Part shown: positions 11,604 to 24,700 of the stretch, one piece after another
Numbering within the stretch: position 1 is the first letter of the stretch
How the letters are laid out: every line of letters starts with the position of its first letter
DNA from: Deroplatys truncata
Lineage: Eukaryota > Arthropoda > Insecta > Mantodea > Mantidae
DNA length: 64,000 nucleotides
Assembly: GCA_030765065.1 (NCBI GenBank)
Contig: CM060983.1
Location: forward strand, 230,473,528 to 230,537,527
Direction of reading: 5' to 3'
Program-made: the position numbers and the translations under genes
Notes under the pieces: model-generated
Told to the model about the DNA's origin: nothing
What the model saw: the letters and a program-made list of their open reading frames with translations, nothing else
Databases searched by the model: none

Positions 11604-14600
11604 ACTCTAATGTCTTAACTCCTGGATTATGTTAGCTGTAATTGGGGTAGAAAACACAAACTCATACTCTAATGTCTTAACTCCTGGACTACGTTCACTG
11701 TAATTGGGGCAGAAAACACAAACTCATACTCTAATCTCTTAACTCCTGTACTATGTTAGCTGTCATTGGGGCAGAAAAAAAAACTCATACTCTAATGTCT
11801 TAACTCCTGTACTATGTTAGCTGTAATTGGTACAGAAACCACAAACTCATACTCTAATGTCTTAACTCCTGTACTATGTTAGCTGTAATTGGTACAGAAA
11901 CCACAAACTCATACTCTAATGTCTTAACTCCTGTACTATGTTAGCTGTAATTGGTACAGAAACCACAAACTCATACTCTAATGTCTTAACTCGTGTACTA
12001 TGTTAGCTGTAATTGGTACAGAAACCACAAACTCATACTCTAATGTCTTAACTCCTGTACTATGTTAGCTGTAATTGGTACAGAAACCACAAACTCATAC
12101 TCTAATGTCTTAACTCCTGTACTATGTTAGCTGTAATTGGTACAGAAACCACAAACTCATACTGTAATGTCTTAACTCCTGTACTATGTTAGCTGTAATT
12201 GGTACAGAAACCACAAACTCATACTGTAATGTCTTAACTCCTGTACTATGTTAGCTGTAATTGGTACAGAAACCACAAACTCATACTGTAATGTCTTAAC
12301 TCCTGTACTATGTTAGCTGTAATTGGTACAGAAACCACAAACTCATACTCTAATGTCTTAACTCCTGTACTATTTTAGCTGTAATTGGTACAGAAACCAC
12401 AAACTCATACTCTAATGTCTTAACTCCTGTACTATGTTAGCTGTAATTGGTACAGAAACCACAAACTCATACTGTAATGTCTTAACTCCTGTACTATGTT
12501 AGCTGTAATTGGGGCAGAAAACACAAACTCATACTCTAATGTCTTAACTCCTGTACTATGTTAGCTGTAATTGGGGCAGAAAACACAAACTCATACTCTA
12601 ATGTCTTAACTCCTGTACTATGTTAGCTGTAATTGGTACAGAAACCACAAATTCATACTCTAGTGTCTTAACTCCTGTACTATGTTAGCTGTAATTGGTA
12701 CAGAAACCACAAACTCATACTCTAATGTCTTAACTCCTGTACTATGTTAGCTGTAATTGGTACAGAAACCACAAACTCATACTGTAATGTCTTAACTCCT
12801 GTACTATGTTAGCTGTAATTGGGGCAGAAAACACAAACTCATACTCTAATGTCTTAACTCCTGTACTATGTTAGCTGTAATTGGGGCAGAAAACACAAAC
12901 TCATACTCTAATGTCTTAACTCCTGTACTATGTTAGCTGTAATTGGGGCAGAAAACACAAACTCATACTCTAATGTCTTAACTCCTGTACTATGTTAGCT
13001 GTAATTGGGGCAGAAAAAACAAACTCATACTCTAATGTCTTAACTCCTGTACTATGTTAGCTGTAATTGGTGCAGAAAACATAAACTCATACTCTAATGT
13101 CTTAACTCCTGTACTATGTTAGCTGTAGTCGGGCCAGAAAACACAAATTCATACTCTAATGTCTTAACTCCTGTACTATGTTAGCTGTAATTGGGGCAGA
13201 AAACACAAACTCATACTCTAATGTCTTAACTCCTGTACTATGTTAGCTGTAATTGGGGCAGAAAACACAAACTCATACTCTAATGTCTTAACTCCTGTAC
13301 TATGTTAGCTGTAGTCGGGCCAGAAAACACAAACTCATACTGTAATGTCTTAACTCCTGTACTATGTTAGCTGTAGTCGGGCCAGAAAACACAAACTCAT
13401 ACTCTAATGTCTTAACTCCTGTACTATGTTAGCTGTAATTGGGGCAGAAAACACAAACTCATACTCTAATGTCTTAATTCCTGTACTATGTTAGCTGTAA
13501 TTGGGGCAGAAAACACAAACTCATACTCTAATGTCTTAACTCCTGTACTATGTTAGCTGTAATTGGGGCAGAAAACACAAACTCATACTCTAATGTCTTA
13601 ACTCCTGTACTATGTTAGCTGTAGTCGGGCCAGAAAACACAAACTCATACTCAAATGTCTTAACTCCTGTACTATGTTAGCTGTAATTGGGGCAGAAAAC
13701 ACAAACTCGTACTCTAATGTCTTAACTCCTGTACTATGTTAGCTGTAATTGGGGCAGAAAACACAAACTCATACTCTAATGTCTTAACTCCTGTACTATG
13801 TTAGCTGTAGTCGTGCCAGAAGACACAAACTCATACTCTAATGTCTTAACTCCTGTACTACGTTAGCTGTAGTCGGGCCAGAAAACACAAACTCATACTC
13901 TAATGTCTTAACTCCTGTACTATGTTAGGTGTAGTCGGGCCAGAAAACACAAACTCATACTCTAATGTCTTAACTCCTGGACTACGTTAGCTGTAGTCGG
14001 GCCAGAAAACACAAACTCATACTCTAATGTCTTAACTCCTGTACTATGTTAGCTGTAGTCGGGCCAGAAAACACAAACTCATACTCTAATGTCTTAACTC
14101 CTGTACTATGTTAGCTGTAATTGGGGCAGAAAACACAAACTCATACTCTAATGTCTTAACTCCTGTACTATGTTAGCTGTAATTGGTACAGAAACCACAA
14201 ACTCATACTCTAATGTCTTAACTCCTGTACTATGTTAGCTGTAATTGGTACAGAAAACACAAACTCATACTCTAATGTCTTATCTCCTGTACTATGTTAG
14301 CTGTAATTGGTACAGAAACCACAAACTCATACTGTAATGTCTTAACTCCTGTACTATGTTAGCTGTAGTCAGGCCAGAAAATACAAACTCATACTCTAAT
14401 GTCTTAACTCCTGTACTATGTTAGCTGTAGTCGGGCCAGAAAACACAAACTCATACTCTAATGTCTTAACTCCTGTACTATGTTAGCTGTAGTCGGGCCA
14501 GAAAACACAAACTCATACTCTAATGTCTTAACTCCTGTACTATGTTAGCTGTAATTGGTACAGAAACCACAAACTCATACTCTAATGTCTTAACTCCTGT

Positions 14601-15133
14601 ACTATGTTAGCTGTAATTGGGGCAGAAAACACAAACTCATACTGTAATGTCTTAACTCCTGTACTATGTTAGCTGTAGTCGGGCCAGAAAACACAAACTC
14701 ATACTCTAATGTCTTAACTCCTGTACTATGTTAGCTGTAATTGGTGCAGAAAACACAAACTCATACTCTAATGTCTTAACTCCGGTACTATGTTAGCTGT
14801 AGTCGGGCCAGAAAACACAAACTCATACACTATTTCTTAACTCCTGTACTATGTTAGCTGTAGTCGGGCCAGAAAACACAAACTCATACTCTAATGTCTT
14901 AACTCCTGGACTACGTTAGCTGTAGTCGGGCCAGAAAACACAAACTCATAGTCTAATGTCTTAACTCCTGTACTATGTTAGCTGTAGTCGGGCCAGAAAA
15001 CACAAACTCATACTCTAATGTCTTAACTCCTGTACTATGTTAGCTGTAATTGGGGCAGAAAAAAAACACATACTCTAATCTCTTAACTCCTGTACTATGT
15101 TAGCTGTAATTGCGGCAGAAAACACAAACTCAT
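11604..15133 (+). repeat. Satellite family A block 4 (57 copies)
   Basis: 57 monomers (3,530 bp = 57 x 62 minus 4). Its third copy reads ctaatctctt and gtcattgggg with a run of A (near 11768). A long run of the aattggtacagaaaccac subtype follows (about 11,790-12,480), then a mixed part resembling 2757-5600. Private bases include agaagacac near 13822 and ttaggtgtag near 13927. The last copy has attgcggcag. Confidence 0.97.
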
Positions 15134-17178
15134 ACTCTCACTAGTTTGTTAAATCATGACCTATGTCTGCTACAGTTGGGGCAGAAAACACAAACTCATA
15201 CTCTCACTAGTTTGTTAAATCACGACCTATGCCTGCTGCAGTTGGGGCAGAAAACACAAACTCATACTGTCGCTAGTTTGTTAAATCATAACCTATGCCT
15301 GCTGCAATTAGAGCAGAAAACACACACTCATACTCTCACTAGTTTGTTAAATCATGACCTATGCCTGCTACAGTTGGGGCAGAAAACACAAACTCATACT
15401 CTCACTAGTTTGTTAAATCACGACCTATGCCTGCTGCAGTTGGGGCAGAAAGCACAAACTCATACTGTCGCTAGTTTGTTAAATCATAACCTATGCCTGC
15501 TGCAATTAGAGCGGAAAACACACACTCATACTCTCACTAGTTTGTTAAATCATGACCTATGCCTGCTGCAGTTGGGGCAGAAAACACAAACTCATACTCT
15601 GACTAGTTTGTTAAATCATAACCTATGCCTGCTGCAATTAGAGTAGAAAACACAAACTCATAGTCTCACTAGTTTCTTAAATCATGACCTATGCCTGCTG
15701 CAGTTGGGGCAGAAAACACAAACTCATACTCTCACTAGTTTGTTCAATCATGACCTATGCCTGCTGCAGTTGGGGCAGAAAACACAAACTCATACTCTCA
15801 CTAGTTTGTTATATCATGACCTATGCCTGCTGCAGTTGGGGCAGAAAACACAAACTCATACTCTAACTAGTTTTTTAAATCATGACCTATGCCTGCTGCA
15901 GTTGGGGCAGAAAACACAAACTCATACTCTCACTAGTTTGTTCAATCATGACCTATGCCTGCTACAGTTGGGGCAGAAAACACAAACTCATACTCTCACT
16001 AGTTTGTTAAATCATGACCTATGCCTGCTACAGTTGGGGCAGAAAACACAAACTCATTCTCTCACTAGTTTGTTAAATCACGACCTATGCCTGCTGCAGT
16101 TGGGGCAGAAAACACAAACTCATACTGTCGCTAGTTTGTTAAATCATAACCTATGCCTGCTGCAATTAGAGCAGAAAACACACACTCATACTCTCACTAG
16201 TTTGTTAAATCATAACCTATGCCTGCTGCAGTTGGGGCAGAAAACACAAACTCATACTCTCACTATTTGTTAAATCATAACCTATGCCTGCTGCAGTTGG
16301 GGCAGAAAGCACACACTCATACTCTCACTAGTTTGTTAAATCATGACCGATGCCTGCTGCAGTTGGGGCAGAAAACACAAACTCATACTCTCACTAGTTT
16401 GTTAAATCATAACCTATGCCTGCTGCAGTTGGGGCGGAAAACACAAACTCATATTCTCACTAGTTTGTTAAATCATGACCTATGCCTGCTGCAGTTGGGG
16501 CAGAAAACACAAACTCATACTCTCACTAGTTTGTTAAATCATGACCTATGTCTGCTGCAGTTGGGGCAGAAAACACAAACTCATACTCTCACTAGTTTGT
16601 TAAATCATGACCTATGCCTGCTGCAGTTGGGGCAGAAAACACACACTCATACTCTCACTAGTTTGTTAAATCATAACCTATGCCTGCTGCAGTTGGGGCA
16701 GAAAACACAAACTCATACTCTCACTAGTTTGTTAAATCATTACCTTTGCCTGCTGCAGTTGGGGCAGAAAACACACACTCATACTCTCACTAGTTTGTTA
16801 AATCATGACCTATGCCTGCTGCAGTTGGGGCAGAAAACACAAACTCATACTCTCACTAGTTTGTTAAATCATGACCTATGCCTGCTGCAGTTGGGGCAGA
16901 AAACACAAACTCATACTCTCACTAGTTTGTTAAATCATGACCTATGCCTGCTGCAATTAGAGCAGAAAACACACACTCATACTCTCACTCGTTTGTTAAA
17001 TCATGACCTATGCCTGCTACAGTTGGGGCAGAAAACACAAACTCATACTCTCACTAGTTTGTTAAATCATAACCTATGCCTGCTGCAATTAGAGCAGAAA
17101 ACACACACTCATACTCTCACTAGTTTGTTAAATCATTACCTATGCCTGCTACAGTTGGGGCAGAAAACACAAACTCAT
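15134..17178 (+). repeat. Satellite family B block 4 (31 copies)
   Basis: 31 monomers, one of them 1 bp short (cactatttgtt near 16264). The landmark copy attagagtag puts a TAG at 15644-15646 in the open frame and is followed by a gtttcttaaatc copy. Copies with ttcaatcatg and ttatatcatg open a second short frame locally. It carries a private ccgatgcc near 16347. It passes directly into family A with no J1/J2. Confidence 0.97.
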
Positions 17179-17672
17179 ACTCTAATGTCTTAACTCCTGT
17201 ACTATGTTAGCTGTAATTGGTACAGAAACCACAAACTCATACTGTAATGTCTTAACTCCTGTACTATGTTAGCTGTAATTGGGGCAGAAAACACAAACTC
17301 ATACTCTAATGTCTTAACTCCTGTACTATGTTAGCTGTAATTGGGGCAGAAAACACAATCTCATACTCTAATGTCTTAACTCCTGTACTATGTTAGCTGT
17401 AATTGGTACAGAAACCACAAACTCATACTCTAATGTCTTAACTCCTGTACTATGTTTGCTGTAATTGGTACAGAAACCACAAACTCATAGTCTAATGTCT
17501 TAACTCCTGTACTATGTTAGCTGTAGTCGGGCCAGAAAACACAAACTCATACTCTAATGTCTTAACTCCTGTACTATGTTAGCTGTAATTGGGGCAGAAA
17601 AAAAACACATACTCTAATCTCTTAACTCCTGTACTATGTTAGCTGTAATTGGGGCAGAAAACACAAACTCAT
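17179..17672 (+). repeat. Satellite family A spacer 5 (8 copies)
   Basis: Eight monomers (7 x 62 + 60). It starts like 24701 and then jumps at about 17489 (caaactcatagtctaatg) to the sequence found before 10150. The jump is the join of a tandem duplication, and it keeps monomer phase. Confidence 0.96.
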
Positions 17673-18992
17673 ACTCTCACTAGTTTGTTAAATCATGACC
17701 TATGTCTGCTACAGTTGGGGCAGAAAACACAAACTCATACTCTCACTAGTTTGTTAAATCACGACCTATGCCTGCTGCAGTTGGGGCAGAAAACACAAAC
17801 TCATACTGTCGCTAGTTTGTTAAATCATAACCTATGCCTGCTGCAATTAGAGCAGAAAACACACACTCATACTCTCACTAGTTTGTTAAATCATGACCTA
17901 TGCCTGCTGCAATTAGAGCAGAAAACACACACTCATACTCTCACTAGTTTGTTAAATCATGACCTATGCCTGCTGCAGTTGGGGCAGAAAACACAAACTC
18001 ATACACTCACTAGTTTGTTAAATCATAACCTATGCCTGCTGCAGTTGGGGCAGAAAGCACACACTCATACTCTCACTAGTTTGTTAAATCATGACCTATG
18101 CCTGCTGCAGTTGGGGCAGAAAACACAAACTCATACTCTCACTAGTTTGTTAAATCATAACCTATGCCTCCTGCAGTTGGGGCGGAAAACACAAACTCAT
18201 ATTCTCACTAGTTTGTTAAATCATGACCTATGCCTGCTGCAGTTGGGGCAGAAAACATAAACTCATACTCTCACTGGTTTGTTAAATCATGACCTATGTC
18301 TGCTGCAGTTGGGGCAGAAAACACAAACTCATACTCTCACTAGTTTGTTAAATCATGACCTATGCCTGCTGCAGTTGGGCCAGAAAACACACACTCATAC
18401 TCTCACTAGTTTGTTAAATCATAACCTATGCCTGCTGCAGTTGGGGCAGAAAACACAAACTCATACTCTCACTAGTTTGTTAAATCATAACCTATGCCTG
18501 CTGCAGTTGGGGCAGAAAACACACACTGATACTCTCACTAGTTTGTTAAATCATGACCTATGCCTGCTGCAATTAGAGCAGAAAACACACACTCATACTC
18601 TCACTAGTTTGTTAAATCATGACCTATGCCTGCTGCAATTAGGGCAGAAAACACACACTCATACTCTCACTAGTTTGTTAAATCATGACCTATTCCTGCT
18701 GCAATTAGAGCAGAAAACACACACTCATACTCTCACTAGTTCATTAAATCATGACCTATGTCTGCTGCAATTACAGCAGAAAACACACTTTCATACTCCT
18801 ACTAGTTCATTAAATCATGACTTATGCCTGCTGCAATTAGAGCAGAAAACACAAACTCATACTCTCACTAGTTTGTTAAATCATGACCTATGCCTGCTGC
18901 AGTTGGGGCAGAAAACACAAACTCATACTCTCACTAGTTTGTTAAATCATGACCTATGCCTGCTGCAGTTGGGGCAGAAAACACACACTCAT
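17673..18992 (+). repeat. Satellite family B block 5 (20 copies)
   Basis: Copy of the 10150 block at an offset of 7,523 bp. I saw two substitutions, gcctcctgcag near 18170 and gttgggccag near 18379. TAA at 18258-18260 is kept. Confidence 0.97.
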
Positions 18993-19126
18993 ACTCTCAC
19001 CAGTGTGTTAACTCCAGTACTATGTTAGCTGCAGTTGGAGCACAAAATGACAAAACTCATACTCCCACAAATGTGTAAACTCCTGTACCATGTTAGCTGT
19101 AGTCAGGGCAGAAAACACAAACTCAT
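18993..19126 (+). repeat. Hybrid junction monomers J1 + J2, copy 4
   Basis: Same pair, offset 7,523 bp from the copy at 11470. Confidence 0.95.
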
Positions 19127-22100
19127 ACTCTAATGTCTTAACTCCTGGATTATGTTAGCTGTAATTGGGGTAGAAAACACAAACTCATACTCTAATGTCT
19201 TAACTCCTGGACTACGTTCACTGTAATTGGGGCAGAAAACACAAACTCATACTCTAATCTCTTAACTCCTGTACTATGTTAGCTGTCATTGGGGCAGAAA
19301 TAAAAACTCATACTCTAATGTCTTAACTCCTGTACTATGTTAGCTGTAATTGGTACAGAAACCACAAACTCATACTCTAATGTCTTAACTCCTGTACTAT
19401 GTTAGCTGTAATTGGTACAGAAACCACAAACTCATACTCTAATGTCTTAACTCCTGTACTATGTTAGCTGTAATTGGTACAGAAACCACAAACTCATACT
19501 CTAATGTCTTAACTCGTGTACTATGTTAGCTGTAATTGGTACAGAAACCACAAACTCATACTCTAATGTCTTAACTCCTGTACTATGTTAGCTGTAATTG
19601 GTACAGAAACCACAAACTCATACTCTAATGTCTTAACTCCTGTACTATGTTAGCTGTAATTGGTACAGAAACCACAAACTCATACTGTAATGTCTTAACT
19701 CCTGTACTATGTTAGCTGTAATTGGTACAGAAACCACAAACTCATACTGTAATGTCTTAACTCCTGTACTATGTTAGCTGTAATTGGTACAGAAACCACA
19801 AACTCATACTGTAATGTCTTAACTCCTGTACTATGTTAGCTGTAATTGGTACAGAAACCACAAACTCATACTCTAATGTCTTAACTCCTGTACTATTTTA
19901 GCTGTAATTGGTACAGAAACCACAAACTCATACTCTAATGTCTTAACTCCTGTACTATGTTAGCTGTAATTGGTACAGAAACCACAAACTCATACTGTAA
20001 TGTCTGAACTCCTGTACTATGTTAGCTGTAATTGGGGCAGAAAACACAAACTCATACTCTAATGTCTTAACTCCTGTACTATGTTAGCTGTAATTGGGGC
20101 AGAAAACACAAACTCATACTCTAATGTCTTAACTCCTGTACTATGTTAGCTGTAATTGGTACAGAAACCACAAATTCATACTCTAGTGTCTTAACTCCTG
20201 TACTATGTTAGCTGTAATTGGTACAGAAACCACAAACTCATACTCTAATGTCTTAACTCCTGTACTATGTTAGCTGTAATTGGTACAGAAACCACAAACT
20301 CATACTGTAATGTCTTAACTCCTGTACTATGTTAGCTGTAATTGGGGCAGAAAACACAAACTCATACTCTAATGTCTTAACTCCTGTACTATGTTAGCTG
20401 TAATTGGGGCAGAAAACACAAACTCATACTCTAATGTCTTAACTCCTGTACTATGTTAGCTGTAATTGGGGCAGAAAACACAAACTCATACTCTAATGTC
20501 TTAACTCCTGTACTATGTTAGCTGTAATTGGGGCAGAAAAAACAAACTCATACTCTAATGTCTTAACTCCTGTACTATGTTAGCTGTAATTGGTGCAGAA
20601 AACATAAACTCATACTCTAATGTCTTAACTCCTGTACTATATTAGCTGTAGTCGGGCCAGAAAACACAAATTCATACTCTAATGTCTTAACTCCTGTACT
20701 ATGTTAGCTGTAATTGGGGCAGAAAACACAAACTCATACTCTAATGTCTTAACTCCTGTACTATGTTAGCTGTAATTGGGGCAGAAAACACAAACTCATA
20801 CTCTAATGTCTTAACTCCTGTACTATGTTAGCTGTAGTCGGGCCAGAAAACACAAACTCATACTGTAATGTCTTAACTCCTGTACTATGTTAGCTGTAGT
20901 CGGGCCAGAAAACACAAACTCATACTCTAATGTCTTAACTCCTGTACTATGTTAGCTGTAATTGGGGCAGAAAACACAAACTCATACTCTAATGTCTTAA
21001 TTCCTGTACTATGTTAGCTGTAATTGGGGCAGAAAACACAAACTCATACTCTAATGTCTTAACTCCTGTACTATGTTAGCTGTAATTGGGGCAGAAAACA
21101 CAAACTCATACTCTAATGTCTTAACTCCTGTACTATGTTAGCTGTAGTCGGGCCAGAAAACACAAACTCATACTCAAATGTCTTAACTCCTGTACTATGT
21201 TAGCTGTAATTGGGGCAGAAAACACAAACTCGTACTCTAATGTCTTAACTCCTGTACTATGTTAGCTGTAATTGGGGCAGAAAACACAAACTCATACTCT
21301 AATGTCTTAACTCCTGTACTATGTTAGCTGTAGTCGTGCCAGAAAACACAAACTCATACTCTAATGTCTTAACTCCTGTACTACGTTAGCTGTAGTCGGG
21401 CCAGAAAACACAAACTCATACTCTAATGTCTTAACTCCTGTACTATGTTAGGTGTGTCGGGCCAGAAAACACAAACTCATACTCTAATGTCTTAACTCCT
21501 GGACTACGTTAGCTGTAGTCGGGCCAGAAAACACAAACTCATACTCTAATGTCTTAACTCCTGTACTATGTTATCTGTAGTCGGGCCAGAAAACACAAAC
21601 TCATACTCTAATGTCTTAACTCCTGTACTATGTTAGCTGTAATTGGGGCAGAAAACACAAACTCATACTCTAATGTCTTAACTCCTGTACTATGTTAGCT
21701 GTAATTGGTACAGAAACCACAAACTCATACTCTAATGTCTTAACTCCTGTACTATGTTAGCTGTAATTGGTACAGAAAACACAAACTCATACTCTAATGT
21801 CTTATCTCCTGTACTATGTTAGCTGTAATTGGTACAGAAACCACAAACTCATACTGTAATGTCTTAACTCCTGTACTATGTTAGCTGTAGTCAGGCCAGA
21901 AAATACAAACTCATACTCTAATGTCTTAACTCCTGTACTATGTTAGCTGTAGTCGGGCCAGAAAACACAAACTCATACTCTAATGTCTTAACTCCTGTAC
22001 TATGTTAGCTGTAGTCGGGCCAGAAAACACAAACTCATACTCTAATGTCTTAACTCCTGTACTATGTTAGCTGTAATTGGTACAGAAACCACAAACTCAT

Positions 22101-22655
22101 ACTCTAATGTCTTAACTCCTGTACTATGTTAGCTGTAATTGGGGCAGAAAACACAAACTCATACTGTAATGTCTTAACTCCTGTACTATGTTAGCTGTAG
22201 TCGGGCCAGAAAACACAAACTCATACTCTAATGTCTTAACTCCTGTACTATGTTAGCTGTAATTGGTGCAGAAAACACAAACTCATACTCTAATGTCTTA
22301 ACTCCGGTACTATGTTAGCTGTAGTCGGACCAGAAAACACAAACTCATACACTATTTCTTAACTCCTGTACTATGTTAGCTGTAGTCGGGCCAGAAAACA
22401 CAAACTCATACTCTAATGTCTTAACTCCTGGACTACGTTAGCTGTAGTCGGGCCAGAAAACACAAACTCATAGTCTAATGTCTTAACTCCTGTACTATGT
22501 TAGCTGTAGTCGGGCCAGAAAACACAAACTCATACTCTAATGTCTTAACTCCTGTACTATGTTAGCTGTAATTGGGGCAGAAAAAAAACACATACTCTAA
22601 TCTCTTAACTCCTGTACTATGTTAGCTGTAATTGCGGCAGAAAACACAAACTCAT
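19127..22655 (+). repeat. Satellite family A block 6 (57 copies)
   Basis: Copy of block 4 at an offset of 7,523, later 7,522 bp. Differences seen: gcagaaataaaaac near 19303, tgtctgaactcc near 20006, tatattagctg near 20640, a 1-bp loss at ggtgtgtcgg near 21455, ttatctgtag near 21573 and tcggaccag near 22327. Confidence 0.97.
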
Positions 22656-24700
22656 ACTCTCACTAGTTTGTTAAATCATGACCTATGTCTGCTACAGTTG
22701 GGGCAGAAAACACAAACTCATACTCTCACTAGTTTGTTAAATCACGACCTATGCCTGCTGCAGTTGGGGCAGAAAACACAAACTCATACTGTCGCTAGTT
22801 TGTTAAATCATAACCTATGCCTGCTGCAATTAGAGCAGAAAACACACACTCATACTCTCACTAGTTTGTTAAATCATGACCTATGCCTGCTACAGTTGGG
22901 GCAGAAAACACAAACTCATACTCTCACTAGTTTGTTAAATCACGACCTATGCCTGCTGCAGTTGGGGCAGAAAGCACAAACTCATACTGTCGCTAGTTTG
23001 TTAAATCATAACCTATGCCTGCTGCAATTAGAGCGGAAAACACACACTCATACTCTCACTAGTTTGTTAAATCATGACCTATGCCTGCTGCAGTTGGGGC
23101 AGAAAACACAAACTCATACTCTGACTAGTTTGTTAAATCATAACCTATGCCTGCTGCAATTAGAGTAGAAAACACAAACTCATAGTCTCACTAGTTTCTT
23201 AAATCATGACCTATGCCTGCTGCAGTTGGGGCAGAAAACACAAACTCATACTCTCACTAGTTTGTTCAATCATGACCTATGCCTGCTGCAGTTGGGGCAG
23301 AAAACACAAACTCATACTCTCACTAGTTTGTTATATCATGACCTATGCCTGCTGCAGTTGGGGCAGAAAACACAAACTCATACTCTAACTAGTTTTTTAA
23401 ATCATGACCTATGCCTGCTGCAGTTGGGGCAGAAAACACAAACTCATACTCTCACTAGTTTGTTCAATCATGACCTATGCCTGCTACAGTTGGGGCAGAA
23501 AACACAAACTCATACTCTCACTAGTTTGTTAAATCATGACCTATGCCTGCTACAGTTGGGGCAGAAAACACAAACTCATTCTCTCACTAGTTTGTTAAAT
23601 CACGACCTATGCCTGCTGCAGTTGGGGCAGAAAACACAAACTCATACTGTCGCTAGTTTGTTAAATCATAACCTATGCCTGCTGCAATTAGAGCAGAAAA
23701 CACACACTCATACTCTCACTAGTTTGTTAAATCATAACCTATGCCTGCTGCAGTTGGGGCAGAAAACACAAACTCATACTCTCACTATTTGTTAAATCAT
23801 AACCTATGCCTGCTGCAGTTGGGGCAGAAAGCACACACTCATACTCTCACTAGTTTGTTAAATCATGACCTATGCCTGCTGCAGTTGGGGCAGAAAACAC
23901 AAACTCATACTCTCACTAGTTTGTTAAATCATAACCTATGCCTGCTGCAGTTGGGGCGGAAAACACAAACTCATATTCTCACTAGTTTGTTAAATCATGA
24001 CCTATGCCTGCTGCAGTTGGGGCAGAAAACACAAACTCATACTCTCACTAGTTTGTTAAATCATGACCTATGTCTGCTGCAGTTGGGGCAGAAAACACAA
24101 ACTCATACTCTCACTAGTTTGTTAAATCATGACCTATGCCTGCTGCAGTTGGGGCAGAAAACACACACTCATACTCTCACTAGTTTGTTAAATCATAACC
24201 TATGCCTGCTGCAGTTGGGGCAGAAAACACAAACTCATACTCTCACTAGTTTGTTAAATCATTACCTTTGCCTGCTGCAGTTGGGGCAGAAAACACACAC
24301 TCATACTCTCACTAGTTTGTTAAATCATGACCTATGCCTGCTGCAGTTGGGGCAGAAAACACAAACTCATACTCTCACTAGTTTGTTAAATCATGACCTA
24401 TGCCTGCTGCAGTTGGGGCAGAAAACACAAACTCATACTCTCACTAGTTTGTTAAATCATGACCTATGCCTGCTGCAATTAGAGCAGAAAACACACACTC
24501 ATACTCTCACTCGTTTGTTAAATCATGACCTATGCCTGCTACAGTTGGGGCAGAAAACACAAACTCATACTCTCACTAGTTTGTTAAATCATAACCTATG
24601 CCTGCTGCAATTAGAGCAGAAAACACACACTCATACTCTCACTAGTTTGTTAAATCATTACCTATGCCTGCTACAGTTGGGGCAGAAAACACAAACTCAT
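22656..24700 (+). repeat. Satellite family B block 6 (31 copies)
   Basis: Copy of the 15134 block, including the TAG at 23166-23168 and the 1-bp deletion near 23786, but with the usual cctatgcc where the first copy has ccgatgcc. It exits abruptly into family A. Confidence 0.97.

Larger units (their letters stand above)
7248..11735. repeat. 4,488-bp higher-order repeat, copy 3
   Basis: The last unit. At 11,736 the sequence switches from ctaatgtctt to ctaatctctt and then follows a different A block. Confidence 0.93.
9967..17489. repeat. 7.52-kb tandem duplication, left copy
   Basis: Contains part of A block 3, B block 3 (20), J1/J2, A block 4 (57), B block 4 (31) and about five A copies. The left edge lies inside cacaaactcatag near 9967. 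It overlaps the third 4,488-bp unit, so this duplication followed, or reused, that array. Confidence 0.92.

Noticed and set aside
15684-15866. Short ATG-initiated frame of 60 codons in another phase (also at 23206)
   Set aside because: It exists only because neighbouring copies changed ttaaat to ttcaat or ttatat, removing the stop in that phase. It is still pure satellite.
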